64,000 nt of DNA. Origin: Sophora flavescens (Eukaryota > Streptophyta > Magnoliopsida > Fabales > Fabaceae). A program made the translations under genes and the position numbers. Of this stretch, positions 24,564 to 36,338 are shown one piece after another. How positions within the stretch are numbered: the first letter of the stretch is position 1; the number at the start of each line of letters is the position of its first letter. The notes beneath the pieces were generated by a model, which was given only the letters and a program-made list of their open reading frames with translations, was not told the DNA's origin and did not search any database. The DNA is taken from positions 239,568,019-239,632,018 of the forward strand of contig CM061062.1 of assembly GCA_030762895.1 (NCBI GenBank), read 5' to 3'.

Positions 24564-24887
24564 AAGCGCTCGTCCAATTAAGTAATGGAAGTGCTCGTCC
24601 CACACAAGTGATAGAAGCGCTCATCCAACACAAGTAATAGAAGCGCTCGTCCAACACAAATAATAGAAGTGCTCGTTCACTAAAGTGATACAAGTGCTCG
24701 TCCACTAAAGTGATAGAATTGCTCGTCCACTGAAGTGATACAAGCGCTCGTCCACTAAAGTGAACAGAAGTGCTCGTCCACTAAAGTGATACAACTGCTC
24801 GTCCACTAAAGTGACATAAGTGCTCGTCCACTAAAGTGACAGAAGTGCTCGTCCACACAAGTGACAGAAGCGCTCGTCCACACAAGT
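24564..24887 (+). repeat. 25-bp tandem array in copia-2 3' LTR, about 13 units
   Basis: Same consensus and sub-block order as the array at 18618-18992, with fewer units. The array changed length after or during insertion. Confidence 0.95.
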
Positions 24888-25157
24888 CTTTGGACTTGCT
24901 AAGTCCTTAATGAGAAGCTTCGTCCAATGACGTGGCATATGGAGCTTGTCTACTAATTTGAGCTCGTCCAATTACTTTGTGTTTTTAGTACTTCCATCTG
25001 CTGACGTGGCTAGATGGACGCGCTTATTTTCAAGATGGATGCGAATGCTATAAGAACCGATGTAGAACCTTATTTCAAGAACCAGCATCTAGAAAACAGA
25101 TTCTTTTACCAGATCCAAATCTGTTTTGATTGATTCCAACGACTATAACTTGTTTTC

Positions 25158-25165
25158 TATATAAA
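25158..25165 (+). promoter_or_regulatory. Candidate TATA box, copia-2 3' LTR
   Basis: TATATAAA in the same context as 19263-19270. Confidence 0.65.
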
Positions 25166-26071
25166 GAGTGATCAAAGGAACACTTTTTATATATATCAAT
25201 CATAACAATACACGTATCATTCATCATCTTCTTGAGCTTATTTTGAAAAAGGGTGTTTCATTCTCATAAGTGCTTCAATTTGTATATCTGACTATTGAGA
25301 GTTAGGAATCAATTTTTCGTTCTATTTGATTGTAAAGAGAGAGGGAGTCTCTCTGAGTGATTAGGGTGAGGTATCCCTAAGGAAGAACATTGAGGCTCTT
25401 CACAGGAGTGTGGTATCTCGAGGTGAATGAGTGCTCTGTGGTGTAAAGGTTTTTCAATCTACCTGGCTAAAGCTTGTTAAGCTTGTTGTGTTAGTGTGTG
25501 AAAACCCACAGGTGGAGTGGGGACTGGATGTAGGTCACAGTGGTGGTGACTAAACCAGGATAAATCTGGTTGTGTGGTATCTCAAAACTCAAACTCTTTA
25601 ATTTCTGTATTGCGCATATAACTGTAATCTTGATGTTCTAAGTATTCAATTAATATCAGTTCTTGATCTGCATAATCAGTATTGAACCTTGAGTAAACTT
25701 TAATAATAAATGTGTATTCAATTCTATTCTCAAGGATCAATAGTTGAATTGAATCTTGCATCATATACTGAAACTGAAACCTGCAAGTTTGTTCTTGATT
25801 GCTAATGCTTGTATCTGAAACTTGCATAACTTGTTCTTAATCTTTAAAGGCTTAATCAGTTTATGTATTTTGTTATTACTGAGTTTTGAACCTGAACCTA
25901 TTCTGTGATCTATTAATTCTGAATTAATCTTTCTTATCCTCATCACCTTCTATTCAAGATTTTATATAAACCCTTCATTGATTTTGCAAAAGATCCTGAG
26001 GCCAAAAATCTGAAAACTAAAGTTTTGTGAAAAGTTTTTAAGAGGGAAATATTTTAAGAAAACTCAATTCA

Positions 26072-26088
26072 CCCCCCCCCCCCCCCCC
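26072..26088 (+). repeat. Homopolymer C17 at the end of copia-2 3' LTR
   Basis: Seventeen consecutive C residues where the paired 5' LTR has five. Confidence 0.9.
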
Positions 26089-26120
26089 TCTTGAGTTGTT
26101 GAAGACAAAACAACACACTG

Positions 26121-27680
26121 AGCCAAGAGGTGACAAAGGAGCTGCTATTCCTAGAGCTCAGTGGGTACTGCTGAACAAAAGACTCAACATCAACTCAATA
26201 TGAAAGCCAAGCACTATCTGATGTGTGCTATTACCAAATTTGAGCATGATAAAGTCCATAGTTGTAACACAGCTAAGGAAATATGGGATACTCTAGCCCT
26301 AGCTCATGAAGGGTCATCCCAAGTGAAAGAGTCAAAGATACGCATTCTGGTTCCCCAGTATGAACTGTTTAAAATGACTGAACATGAAACCATAGATCAA
26401 ATGTTTGGTAGATTCCCAACTATCAGTAATGGTCTAAGATCTCTTAGAAAGACTTATGAAAATAGAGATCATGCATGTCAAAAAAATATTGAGAAGTTTA
26501 CACAAACAGTGGAGACCTAAGGTCACTACTATTCAGGAGGCTAAGAACCTCAACACTCTCACTCTAGAAAAGCTTCTTGGATCTCTCAAATTCCTTGAGC
26601 TTGAACTTAATGAAGAAGAGAGTACCCGAAAAGGAAAGTCCATTGCCTTAAAGGCTAAAAAGGCCAGCTCTTCAAAAGTTCTAAAGACTGAGGAATCCTC
26701 AGATTAAGCAGGCCCTTCTGACTGTGATAAAGGATCTGGTGAGGATGAACTGTCTTTCATCTTCAGAAAGATTCAACATATGTGGAGATAGAAAGGTGGT
26801 TTCAGAAGGAAGCAGTTCAAAAAAGTGTCCCAGATAAAAATCAGACTCCAAGGAAAAAGGTCCACCTTTGTGCTTCGTCTGCAAAAAGCCTTGTCACTTC
26901 AAAGCTGATTGTCCAGAACTAAAGGACAAAAGGAAGTTCTTAAAAAAGAAGAAAGGTCTAATGGCTACTTGGGAGGATACTAATTTCTCATCATCATCAG
27001 AAGAAGATGAAGCTGAGGAAGAGGCAAATATCTGCCTCATGGCTGACACTTCTTCTGACAGTGAGTATACTGATGCTGAGGTAATGGATTCTGATTCATT
27101 TACTCTACAAGAAGATTTTGCTGAGTTATTTAACTACTCGTCCATTCTTTCTCATGAATATAAAATCCTTAAGAAGAAGTTTTCTAAGTTGACTAAAGAG
27201 TATTATAGAGTATGTATGGAAAAGCAAGTTCTTGTTAATGAAAACAAGAAATTAAAGTTTGAGAATATCAGTCTTACTGAAAAACTCAAAGTTATGCCCA
27301 ATGTTTCCTGTGAAGTTGTAAAACTAAAGCAGGATGTGACATGTCTGACAGAAAGCCTGTCTAAACTTGTAGGTGGATCAGAAAAGTTAAACTTGATACT
27401 AAGGTACTCAATATCACCTCATGACAAGTCTGGCTTAGACTATGACAAAGAGAAGCAAGATGCATCTCATAAAATATCAAAACCTCATGCACACCACAGA
27501 GTTACTAAAACTCAAGTACAACACAAAAGTACAAAATCTAGCTAGTCCAATATATACTGTAAAGTCTGTGGTAAAGGTGGTCAAATCACATCTAGATGCA
27601 TACATAATAAGCATGCTAAACATACTCGTCCAGTGACTACTAACAAGTAAGGACCCAAGTCAATCTGGGTACCTAAAGAA
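26121..27680 (+). pseudogene. Gag (middle and C-terminus) of outer copia
   Basis: Resumes the gag cut at 18289. Capsid words CNTAKEIWDTLALAHEG and YELFKMTEHE are followed by a frame change near 26470. The zinc knuckle reads CFVCKKPCHFKADCP (26871 onwards). An acidic, coiled-coil C-terminal region runs to about 27545 and ends near the gag-pol linker (SIWVPKEK at about 27660). Several stops and shifts make it non-functional. Confidence 0.9.
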
Positions 27681-27690
27681 AAGATTATAC

Positions 27691-29206
27691 ATGTTGCAGA
27701 TTAGCTTAACAACAGGAAAGAAACACACATCTTGGTACTTGGACAGTGGATGCTCACGTCACATGACGGGAGAAGAGTGTATGTTCCAAGACCTTATACA
27801 TAAAGATGGTGGCTGGGTTACCTTTGAAGGTAATCAGAATGGAAAGATCATTGGAGTTGTTAAAATTGGTAAACACCCCTTTCCCTCTATTGATAATGTT
27901 TTGGTGGCTGAAGGATTAAAACACAACTTGCTAAGCATAAGTCAATTGTTTGATAGTGGGTATGCTGTTTCCTTTGACAAAAACATGTGTAGTGTCAAGA
28001 AACCTGATGGATCACTCTTGTTTACTGCTAAGAGGCAAAACAATTTATATAAGATTGACATGGAAGACCTCACAAATGAGAGTATATCATGTCTAGTGTC
28101 CATTGAAGATGAACGATGGATTTGACACAAAAGGCTAGGTCATGGAAGCTTGAATTAATTTCAAATCTAAATAAGCATAACCTCTTGAGAGGTTTACCAT
28201 GCAAGCTTGAAATTAATTTCAAAGATAAATAAGCATAACCTCGTGAGAGGTTTACCAAACCTTAAGAACATTGATGCTCTCTGTGATGCATGTCAAAAGG
28301 GAAAACAAGTGAAAAGTTCTTTTGAATCTAAGAAAATTTTTAGTACCAATAGACCGCTAGAGTTGCTACACCTTGATCTCTTCTGTCCAACAAGGACTGC
28401 TTCTGTCAGTGGTAATAAATATGGTCTAGTCATAGTAGACGACTACACTAGATGGACATGGGTTATGTTCCTAGCCCCAAGGATGAATAATTCAAGGTCT
28501 TCTCTATATTCTGCAAACGTGTACATAATGAAAAAGGGATGTGTATCGGTTCAATTAGAAGTGACCACGGGGGAGAGTTTGAAAATGAGTTATTTGAAAG
28601 GTTATGTGAGGAAAGTGGTATTCTTTACAACTTCTCAATACCTTGAACAACATGACAAAATGGTGTGGTAGAGATAAAGAACAGATCTCTTCAAGAGAAG
28701 GCTAGAACAATGCTCAATGACAACTCTGTCCCTAGACACTTCTGGGCTAAAGCTATTAACATTGCCTGTTACATTCAGAACAGAATATCCATTAGACCAA
28801 TTTTGAATAAAACTCCTTATGAATTGTGCAAAGGATGAAAACCCAACATATCTTATTTTCATCCTTTTGGTTGTAAATGTTTAATATTAAATACTAAAGA
28901 TCAACTTGTAAGTTTGATGCTAAAGTAGATAATGGAATCCTGTTAGGATATTCTGAGTCATCCAAAGACTTTAGAGTGTATAATTCTAGAACTCTAGTTG
29001 TAGAAGAATGCATACATGTTAAGTTTGATGACAAAAACCTGATAAGAATTTAACAAAGCTAGATGAAGTTTTTGCTGATTTGAATCTCATAGATTCAGAA
29101 AATCAATTAAATATCAAGACTGATGATTTTGTAGACGACCATTAGAATAATTCAGAAGCTTCAACTTCTTAACAAGACAATGCTCAAAGGTCATGGCACT
29201 TCAAGG
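27691..29206 (+). pseudogene. Protease and integrase of outer copia
   Basis: The protease active site is intact as WYLDSGCSRHMTG (about 27735). The GAG-pre-integrase region follows, with KRLGHGSL and the paired CDACQKGK of the zinc domain. It is broken at about 28125 and contains a 57-bp tandem duplication. The integrase core begins LHLDLFCPTRTASV (the first D present) and reaches IVDDYTRWTWV, then loses frame repeatedly. The C-terminal part runs to 29206, where element A interrupts it. The frame continues at 40551. Confidence 0.9.
28147..28257 (+). repeat. Tandem duplication, period about 57 bp, in outer copia integrase
   Basis: Copies at 28147-28199 and 28204-28257 both encode the NKHNLxRGLP part of the zinc domain and differ at a few bases plus one indel. 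Confidence 0.9.
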
Positions 29207-29211
29207 CTTAC

Positions 29212-29457
29212 TGATGAGTGTGATTACACATCATATTTCTTTATCATATTGCATGCATTTTCATATAGTTTAGGCATATTTAATTTGATTCTTTCTTAGT
29301 TTTTACCTTGGAACGGGTAAGGCGGTTTTGTGGTGTTGTTGTGTAGGAATTGAAGATTAAAATGTTCAAGATCAACCATGATGGATCTTGCATGAAGATG
29401 GAGCTTGGAAAGCAAGAAAACTGAGCCAAACAGAGGCCATCACGGCCTAGCCCATCA
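29212..29457 (+). repeat. 5' LTR of element A, internally deleted
   Basis: Positions 29212-29452 match the start of the 3' LTR (39148 onwards). The sequence then jumps from GGCCTAGCC directly to the LTR terminus CATCA. The 3' LTR is 1398 bp, so about 1150 bp is gone, including the TATA box and most palindromes. Confidence 0.92.
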
Positions 29458-29463
29458 AGTTTT

Positions 29464-29481
29464 TGGCGTCGTTGCCGGGGA
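29464..29481 (+). other. Primer binding site of element A, tRNA-Asp type
   Basis: TGGCGTCGTTGCCGGGGA, one mismatch from the tRNA-Asp complement used by Athila elements. Confidence 0.9.
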
Positions 29482-29614
29482 CTGTGCTTTCTTGAATTTC
29501 AATTTAATTTTTAAATTGATTTTTATGGACATTATTTGTTATTTATTTATTTATTTTTTATTCTTTCTTTTTCTAGTGTATCTACCTCACTCTTTGCAAG
29601 AATTTTTCTCTCTT

Positions 29615-31984
29615 ATGCAAAGATCCCAAAGTCTTGGAAATCTTGTTGAAGTTGACCCCAAGATCGAAAGGACCTTTCGTAGACGTGGGAGACTACAAAG
29701 ACAAGGAGAGAGAGAGGTTGATTCCCATTCCACTCATAGCGAATCTACCGGATACTAAACCACTGAAGGACTACGCAACCCCAAATGCCAGGGATTTGCG
29801 AACAGGGATTGCCAGGCCAGAAATTGAGGCGGAGAACTACACTATATCGCCTATGTTAATTGGCATGATTAGGCAACATCAATTTGGAGGATTACCCTCA
29901 GAGGACCCGACTGATCATGTGGAGACATTCTTGGAGTTCACCGATGCAATAAGAATTCATGGTGCCCCGATTGATGCTATTCGCTTGAGGTTATTCCCCT
30001 CCTCTCTGACTGGAAAGGCAAAAGCTTGGTTGAAGCAAGTGCCCGCTAATACCTTGTCAACTTGGGACCAACTGGAGCAGGCATTCCTGGAAAAATTCTT
30101 CCCTCCATCCAAGACTGCTTACCTACGAACTCAGATCACTGCTTCTTCCAAAAGAATGGAGAATGCTTATCCAAAGCTTGGGATCATTACAAAGGATTGC
30201 TAGAGTCTTGCCCACATCATGGGCTCGAGAGGTGGTTGTTAGTGCATACCTTCTACAACGGATTGGATTACTCTTCGAAGGTGTCACTTGACTCCGCAGT
30301 TGGAGGAGCCTTTATGAATAGACCTCTGACTGAAGCATTCAATATCATTGAAAATGTGGCCACCAACTATCACCAATGGGGTTCGGAAAGAGGTAATAAC
30401 CCAAAAAAGATTTCAGGGGGTAAGTTTGAAATGAATAGCACCGATCTAATTATGTCTAAAATTGACTTACTGAATAAACGCTTTGATAAGCTTGAAAAGG
30501 CTAATGTGAGTTCAATAGGTTCTACTAATGTTGTTTGTGAGATTTGTGGAATGCAGGGACATGACATAATGGAGTGCCCACATGGTATTGCTCCTGGATC
30601 CGGTTCTTCGGGGGAACAAGTGAACTCTTGTCACAATTTCTATGACACGAACCCGAAGTTGGCAAACTATGTTCCCCCAAATTCTTACAACCAAGGAAGG
30701 AAGAATAGCCCTTATCTCTCCTATGGGAACTACAACAACACGTTGAACCACGAATTCCAGGAAGGCCAAGGTAATAGGAAACCCGCATCGGGGTATCCTT
30801 AGGTACAAAAGTCTAAACTTGAGTCTCTTTTGGAAAATTTTGTGGAAACTCAAACAAAGCAAAATAAAGAGTTTAGGCAACAAGGTAGGGCAGTCAATGA
30901 GGCAATAAAAGAGTTACCATCTAAGGTAGATAACTTAGCCATCCATAATAAGATGTTAGAAACTCAGATTGCCCAACAAGCTAGTACATATTCTAGAACT
31001 AAGGGTACGTTTCCAGGACAACCCGAAGTTAATCCCAATGAGCACTGTAATGCTATATACTCAAGGGATGATAAGCTTGGGGTAATTGAAAAGGATGTGG
31101 AATGCGAGGAGGACATGAGTGAACATGAAGAGATAGAGCCAAAGTATGTCCCTCCACCACCTTACCAACCCCCAATACCTTTCCCACAAAGGTTGGTCAA
31201 GAAAATGCAAGTAGAAAAAGAAACTAAGAGCTTAATTGAGGAGCATAATGCCATGATAAAAACTAATATGACTCCTAAACTAAAAGATCCAGGAAGTTTC
31301 TCTATTGCTTGCTCAATTGGAGAATTAAAAATAGATCAAGCCTTATGTGACTTAGGGGCTAGTGCGAGTTTGATGCCGCTTACTATCTTTGAGAGGTTAG
31401 AAACAAAGGAATTGAGTCCATCCAAGTCCTCTTTACAATTTGAGGATGGATCAACTAAAACTCCTCTAGGCATACTAGAGAATGTTCCCATAAAGGTAGG
31501 GAAATTTTTCATTCCTACCGATTTCATGGTGTTGGACATGAACGAGAATTCTAAATTCCTTATCATTCTTGGAAGGCCATTCTTGTCCACAGCTGGAGCG
31601 ATAATAGATGTAAAAAATGGTAACCTCTCCTTGAATGTAGAGGAATGTAGGGTGGATTTTGATTTGACTAACTCATATAACAACCCTCCTTTTGAGAGTC
31701 ATGTGTGCAGGATTGAGATAATGCCCCCAAAGATGAAGGAAGAACTTAACATGGAAGTAACTCCCAAACTTTGCATGACAAATGATGCACCAAATAAAGA
31801 TGAACCAGGAGTTAATCAACATGTGGAGTTAAAACTTCCCCCAGAAGGAAGTAAGGCCATGAAACTCAGAGTGAAAAGAGCAAAGTTAAAGCGCAATTGG
31901 CCATACGAACAAAATAGGCTCTTTGAAGGACTTCCATGGAAGAGAGGTGTTCTTGCACATCCAAGCCCAGCTGATCTCGGTTGA
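29615..31984 (+). pseudogene. Gag and protease of element A
   Basis: The ATG at 29615 opens MQRSQSLGN with ERTFRRRGRLQRQ, the Athila gag start. The capsid core (HVETFLEFTDAIRIHG, RLRLFPSSLTGKAKAW) is in a second frame, and two compensating shifts (about 29710 and 30150) restore the first. A CCHC knuckle, CEICGMQGHDIMEC, lies at about 30538. A TAG near 30800 separates it from a 384-codon open frame (30830-31984) covering the protease, with DPGSFSIACSIG and CDLGASASLMP. The frame ends at TGA after SPADLG; no pol follows. A short noncoding tail at 32020-32045 (CTTGGGATGCAACCCAAG) resembles the sequence that normally follows Athila pol/env. Confidence 0.9.
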
Positions 31985-33519
31985 TCCAAGGGAGTATGGT
32001 CAAGCTTAAGACCGTAAATAAGCGCATCTTGGGATGCAACCCAAGTTTTCTTTCCCTTTTTAATTTGTTTTTTAATTTTGTCTTTCAATAATTTGAGAAG
32101 ATTAAGAGAAGAAATATCACTAATTGATGGTTTTGCCAAGTATCTCTTTGACTGGCATTTGAGACAACACCCTCCACCACCTCGGTGAGTTGTTCCATTT
32201 TTCTCCTCTCTCCGACTTGATTATTTACATTGGGGACAATGTAAGTTTTTAAGCTTGGGGTAGGGGTATTTTTACATTTTTTACATTTTTGCATTTTTCA
32301 TGTTGCATTCATATAGGCATAGTTTTGCATAATCACATGATTAGATTGCCCCTTGATTAGAGTATGCCTCCAATTGTGAAAAACTTTGTGCCAATTGAAT
32401 TGAGGCAGTGAATTTTTTAACCCAATTTTTGTATTCTTGTGGTAGGCTAAAAATAAAAATGCTTGAGATGATCTTTTGATAGTTGATAATTAGCATGTGG
32501 TTCCTTAGATTTGTGTTTCTAATTGATTTTAAACTACTAAATATGAGATTTTTTGAGCCAAAAAGGGGTACTCATGAAATCTATCCCGTTCTTTGTGATT
32601 AAGTGTTTTATTCCTCTTGGATTGTATTCTCTAGAACTTGACTTGAAACCTTTTTGAAACTTCAAATTTTTTGAAAACATATTTGAAAATGATTGAGGCA
32701 CTAGGTATTTTTCCGGCCTTCTGAGCTTTGACTGATTAAATGCTACCCGTTAGTTACCCAGTTTTGAGCCTAAAAGAATAAAATACTTTTCTTGGTACCT
32801 TGATTTATTTTGATGAATGATGCTTGGTATGAGACCTTTTAAAGTATTGCAAAAAGGGCAAAAATGTTGTTTGAAAAATAAAATTGTGGGATGAAAAAAA
32901 AAGGGATAGAAAAATATTTCTCTTAAGTTGGAAATCTCCCCCTCTCCAAATAAAAATAATAATAAAAAAAATAAAACAAACAAAAAATGGAGAAGGGGAT
33001 AAGAAAAAGAAAGTGAGAAATAAAATAAAAAAATAAAGTAAAATAAAATGGAAGAAAGAAAGAAAGGTGGAAGAGTGAACTAAAGCTCAAAAATGTATTT
33101 TAGAAGGTTGTCATGCTTTGCATTGTTTGATATTTTGTTTAGCCTTCTTGAATTTTCCTTTTCTTGATTTCCCCACCTAACAATTAATCCCATGGCCCCA
33201 TTACAACCAAAATAAAAGACCTCTTGATTCTTATTTGTTTTCATTAATAAAGTAGAGATTTGGTTAATAGTCAAGCCTATGGTAGGGTACGTTCCTTGAG
33301 GAAATTGAGCGAATTGTCATATACACTTAAACATATGAGTGAGGTGAGAAGAGTGCCCTAATTAGTGAGAGATGTGAATTTAGGGAACCTAATATTCTAA
33401 TTGGACTTAAAATTGATTGTCTCTTGGTTTCTTATTGAATATGTCTGTTACTTGGATTTTTTACTCGGGTTCTAGATACACTGTTCATGCTCTGATTGAT
33501 TATCTTTTCTGGCCTTAGT
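31985..33519 (+). other. Non-coding region of element A up to element B
   Basis: No coding content. It contains a first polypurine-like block, GGGGACAATGTAAGTTTTTAAGCTTGGGGTAGGGG (32231 onwards, two adjoining parts), an A-rich stretch at 32890-33070, and the block GGCCCCATTACAACC with AAAAGACC (33194-33220), also found in B and C. Confidence 0.75.
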
Positions 33520-33739
33520 TATTGTGATGAGCCTCTAGTTGACTGGTTTTATAACTAATAAAGACCATGGCTTTGTGCTAATTTTATATCAATTGCACCC
33601 AAATTAGACTTGATTGTCCTTAAGCAGTATTTTGAGTCTGTAAAGTGTTTTTAGGTTATTTTAGTTGATTTAGAGTTAAATAAAATATTTATGCTATTTT
33701 CTGTTTTTCAGGTTAATAAAAAGGAATAAATCTGGATCT

Positions 33740-34024
33740 TTCGCCCCGCAAGTAGGATGTTCGCCTCGCGAACCAGAAGGTGACTGTTCCAGAAAATGCA
33801 ATCCATTCTGCCTCGCCCCGCGAATACTTGACTCGCGTCGCGAGTAATCCAACCCTGAAGACCAAAAGTCAGCACGTTTTATGCATGCCAAAGGTCACGG
33901 CTGTGGCAGTTTGGAAATTGAAGTGGTTCGCCTCGCGAATGATATGCTCGCCTCGCGAGAAGATCAAAAGTTGCAGACTGTTCGCATTATTCGCCTCGCG
34001 AATGTGTGCTCGCCTCGCGAGTCC
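33740..34024 (+). repeat. Four pairs of CpG palindromes in element B 5' LTR
   Basis: Eight imperfect palindromes of the type TTCGCCTCGCGAA or CTCGCCTCGCGAG, arranged as four pairs with 8-12 bp between partners. The last ends about 18 bp upstream of the TATA box. Confidence 0.9.
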
Positions 34025-34041
34025 GCGTAGTCCAGAAGTTG

Positions 34042-34049
34042 TATATAAG
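34042..34049 (+). promoter_or_regulatory. Candidate TATA box, element B 5' LTR
   Basis: GTATATAAGTC immediately after the palindrome array; also present in the 3' LTR (38364-38371) and in element C. Confidence 0.7.
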
Positions 34050-34789
34050 TCAGTTTTAGACAGAACTGTAGGGAGCGAGAAAGTTAGCCAGTTTTGGCTA
34101 GTTTTTAGTCAGTAGTAGTAGTTTCAGTAGCTTACTTTCTTTTCTTTACTCTTGTGTTTATTTTTGTAATGGAGAATTAGTCTCCTAGATTAATCTACTT
34201 GGATTGGTTTCCATTTACATTTGAGGTTCTGTATTTCCTGTTTTCATTTGCTTTTCTCTTTTCAATACTATATTATGCATTTCTGTTTGTTTAATTAAGG
34301 AGTGTGTAGTGTAGTGTTGATTCATTTCAGTGATGCTATGTTCCTATACTTAATCGCGTTTGTTTAATTCGCGTGTGTTCATTCATGTTCGTTTAGTTCA
34401 TGAGGGCTTAACCCCGTTTGTTTAATTCGGGAATAGGAACATGTATCCGTAGTAGCGATTTCGTTTGTTAATTGTTGCTACAACTGAAAGGGGATTAGAA
34501 TCTGCTTAGGGCTTGGATTTATATGAACCAATGATAGTGGGAAACCGAGAACAGTAGGTTAATCGTCTTTAGTTTATTTGCTATTCTCTTTAACTACTTT
34601 GTTTTCATTGTTTTGTTTTCTTTATTTTATCTCAATCCAAAACCCCCAAAACTAACTTTTGATTTTCTGTTAATAATAACAACGCCTAAGAGTCCTTGAG
34701 AGACGACATCCGAGTTGTCGCTTCCCTATCTACATTAATTTTGTAAACGCTCGTTCTTTTTGGCGCGTGGCGACAGCGCGGCCAAAAGT

Positions 34790-34807
34790 TGGCGCCGTTG
34801 CCGGGGA
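34790..34807 (+). other. Primer binding site of element B, tRNA-Asp type
   Basis: TGGCGCCGTTGCCGGGGA, a perfect complement of the tRNA-Asp 3' end, five bases inside the LTR. Confidence 0.95.
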
Positions 34808-34908
34808 CTCTTGTTTGTTGTTATTAGCAGAAAATAAAATTTAAAAAAAAATTCTCTCTACTGAATTGGTTTTGGTTGTTTGTCTGGTTGTAAATTTTAG
34901 AACCCCCC

Positions 34909-36338
34909 ATGGATAATCACATATATGGTTACATGCCTAATGTTTACTATGAACAACCACCATGCATATATTTTCCTGATTTTCTTAGTTTATCACACTG
35001 GTTGCCAAGGTTTAGTGGTTTTGCAGGTGAGAATCCGCTGGAGCATCTGAGGGAATTCCAGGCTGTTTGTTCTATAATGCTGAGACCTGCAGGAATAACA
35101 GAAGACCACATCAAGATGGAAGCTTTCCAGTTCTCACTTGAAGGCGCTGCAAGGGATTGGTTGTATTGTCTTGATGAGAATTCCATCTCAAGCTGGTTTG
35201 ATTTGAAGGAAGCCTTCCTGTTTAGATACTATCCTAGCCAAGTGACCACCTCTGCACCTTCCGAACCTTCCCTAGAGGACCTGTTCAAGCAAATGGCTGG
35301 ACAGATAAATGCACATATGGAAGGAATGATACAACAAATGGCCGAGCAAAATCAACGGATGATAGAGGAAAATCAACAGAGGATGGAGGCTGAATACCAG
35401 AGGGGAGAAGCTGAATCTCGGAAGTTGTCTGCTCTAATTGATCAAATAGCTGCCAACTCGGCTGCAATGCTAACTCCATAGCCTCTTGAAGAACATACAG
35501 AGTCACAAGTTATTCCTGAAAATATTTCTGATGATGATTCTGATAATGTTTCTATTGATGAACTGTGTGTTGAATCCCCTGATTCTAATGCATGTGATGA
35601 TTGTTATTGTTCTGGCACTGCTTTGTGTGTAGAATGTTATTTTGAAAGGTATGTTAAGAAAAGCATCCATATGGAACGGGAGACAGATGAGGTTGAGGGC
35701 CATGTTTAGATAGGAAATGAGCATCAGGAGGATCAGGAGAACATTAGCTCCACCGTGCTTGAGGATAAAGAAGAATCTTTGGTCTTAGATGCAGGTGTTG
35801 AAAGTGATGGGGTGGATGAACCGTGTGCAGAAAGTCCAGACAATCAGACCTTTACTAACTCAGTTTCTTTTACTACATGTACTGACTGTCATCGACACTA
35901 ACCCGTGTCTTTGTTTGTGGCCAGTTTCTTGATTCTATTTTGCAGGATGATAGTGAGAATGATGCTGTTTGTTCAGCCGAAGTTCCAGCTATACCATCCA
36001 TTGAGCAGCCACTTCCCCCTGTGGAACCAAAAGCTCTGGATTTTGCACCCTTGGATTTTGCACCATGGCCGGTCCAAGAGGTTGAGCCCCACTTCTATTG
36101 GGGAGACTTTGTAGAAAAAAAGGTCAGCTGTGACCCGAAGGGGAGTGAGAAGTCCGCCACACTCGGCGAAGTCATCATAATTGTCAAGTGCTCACCCCCA
36201 CATCAAGGCTGCGAGTTAGGGAAGCATGGAATGAACTCACACTCTTTGTTCATCGCTTGGGCATTATGCTTTAGACCATGGGATCCGGGAGGATCATTTC
36301 ACAATTTGAGCATCCCGTGGCCACTGTATCACAGATAA
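34909..36338 (+). pseudogene. Gag-plus-unknown ORF of element B (broken)
   Basis: The ATG at 34909 starts MDNHIYGYMPNVYYE. Residues 26-106 are a Retrotrans_gag-like core (FSGFAGENPLEHLREF, FQFSLEGAARDWLY, LKEAFLFRYYP). A Gln-rich helix with repeated QQRMEAEYQR-like words follows (about 125-170). TAG at 35479 replaces the Gln codon seen in element C. Downstream the homologous protein continues with Cys pairs (CYCSGTALCVEC), a further stop at 35707 and a frameshift near 35900. It ends in the block also intact in C (DFAPWPVQ, SCDPKGSEKS, VIIIVKCSPPHQ). The function of that C-terminal half is unknown. Confidence 0.87.

Larger units (their letters stand above)
18290..26115 (+). mobile_element. Copia-2: internally deleted SIRE-like Ty1/copia element
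   Basis: Complete at both ends: LTRs 18290-20199 and 24177-26115, termini TGTAAGAC and AACAACA, flanked by the TSD CACTG (18285-18289 and 26116-26120). It has a primer site, gag, RT-RNase H and a polypurine tract, but protease and integrase are missing. It sits inside gag of the outer copia. With no integrase and a broken frame, it is non-autonomous now. Confidence 0.96.
24177..26115 (+). repeat. 3' LTR of copia-2
   Basis: 1939 bp, collinear with 18290-20199. It has about 13 copies of the 25-bp unit instead of 15, an extra block of about 60 bp, and a C17 tract where the 5' LTR has C5. Confidence 0.95.
33525..34784 (+). repeat. 5' LTR of element B
   Basis: 1260 bp, near-identical to 37847-39106. 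U3 carries paired CpG palindromes (33740-34024) and then a TATA box. Confidence 0.96.
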
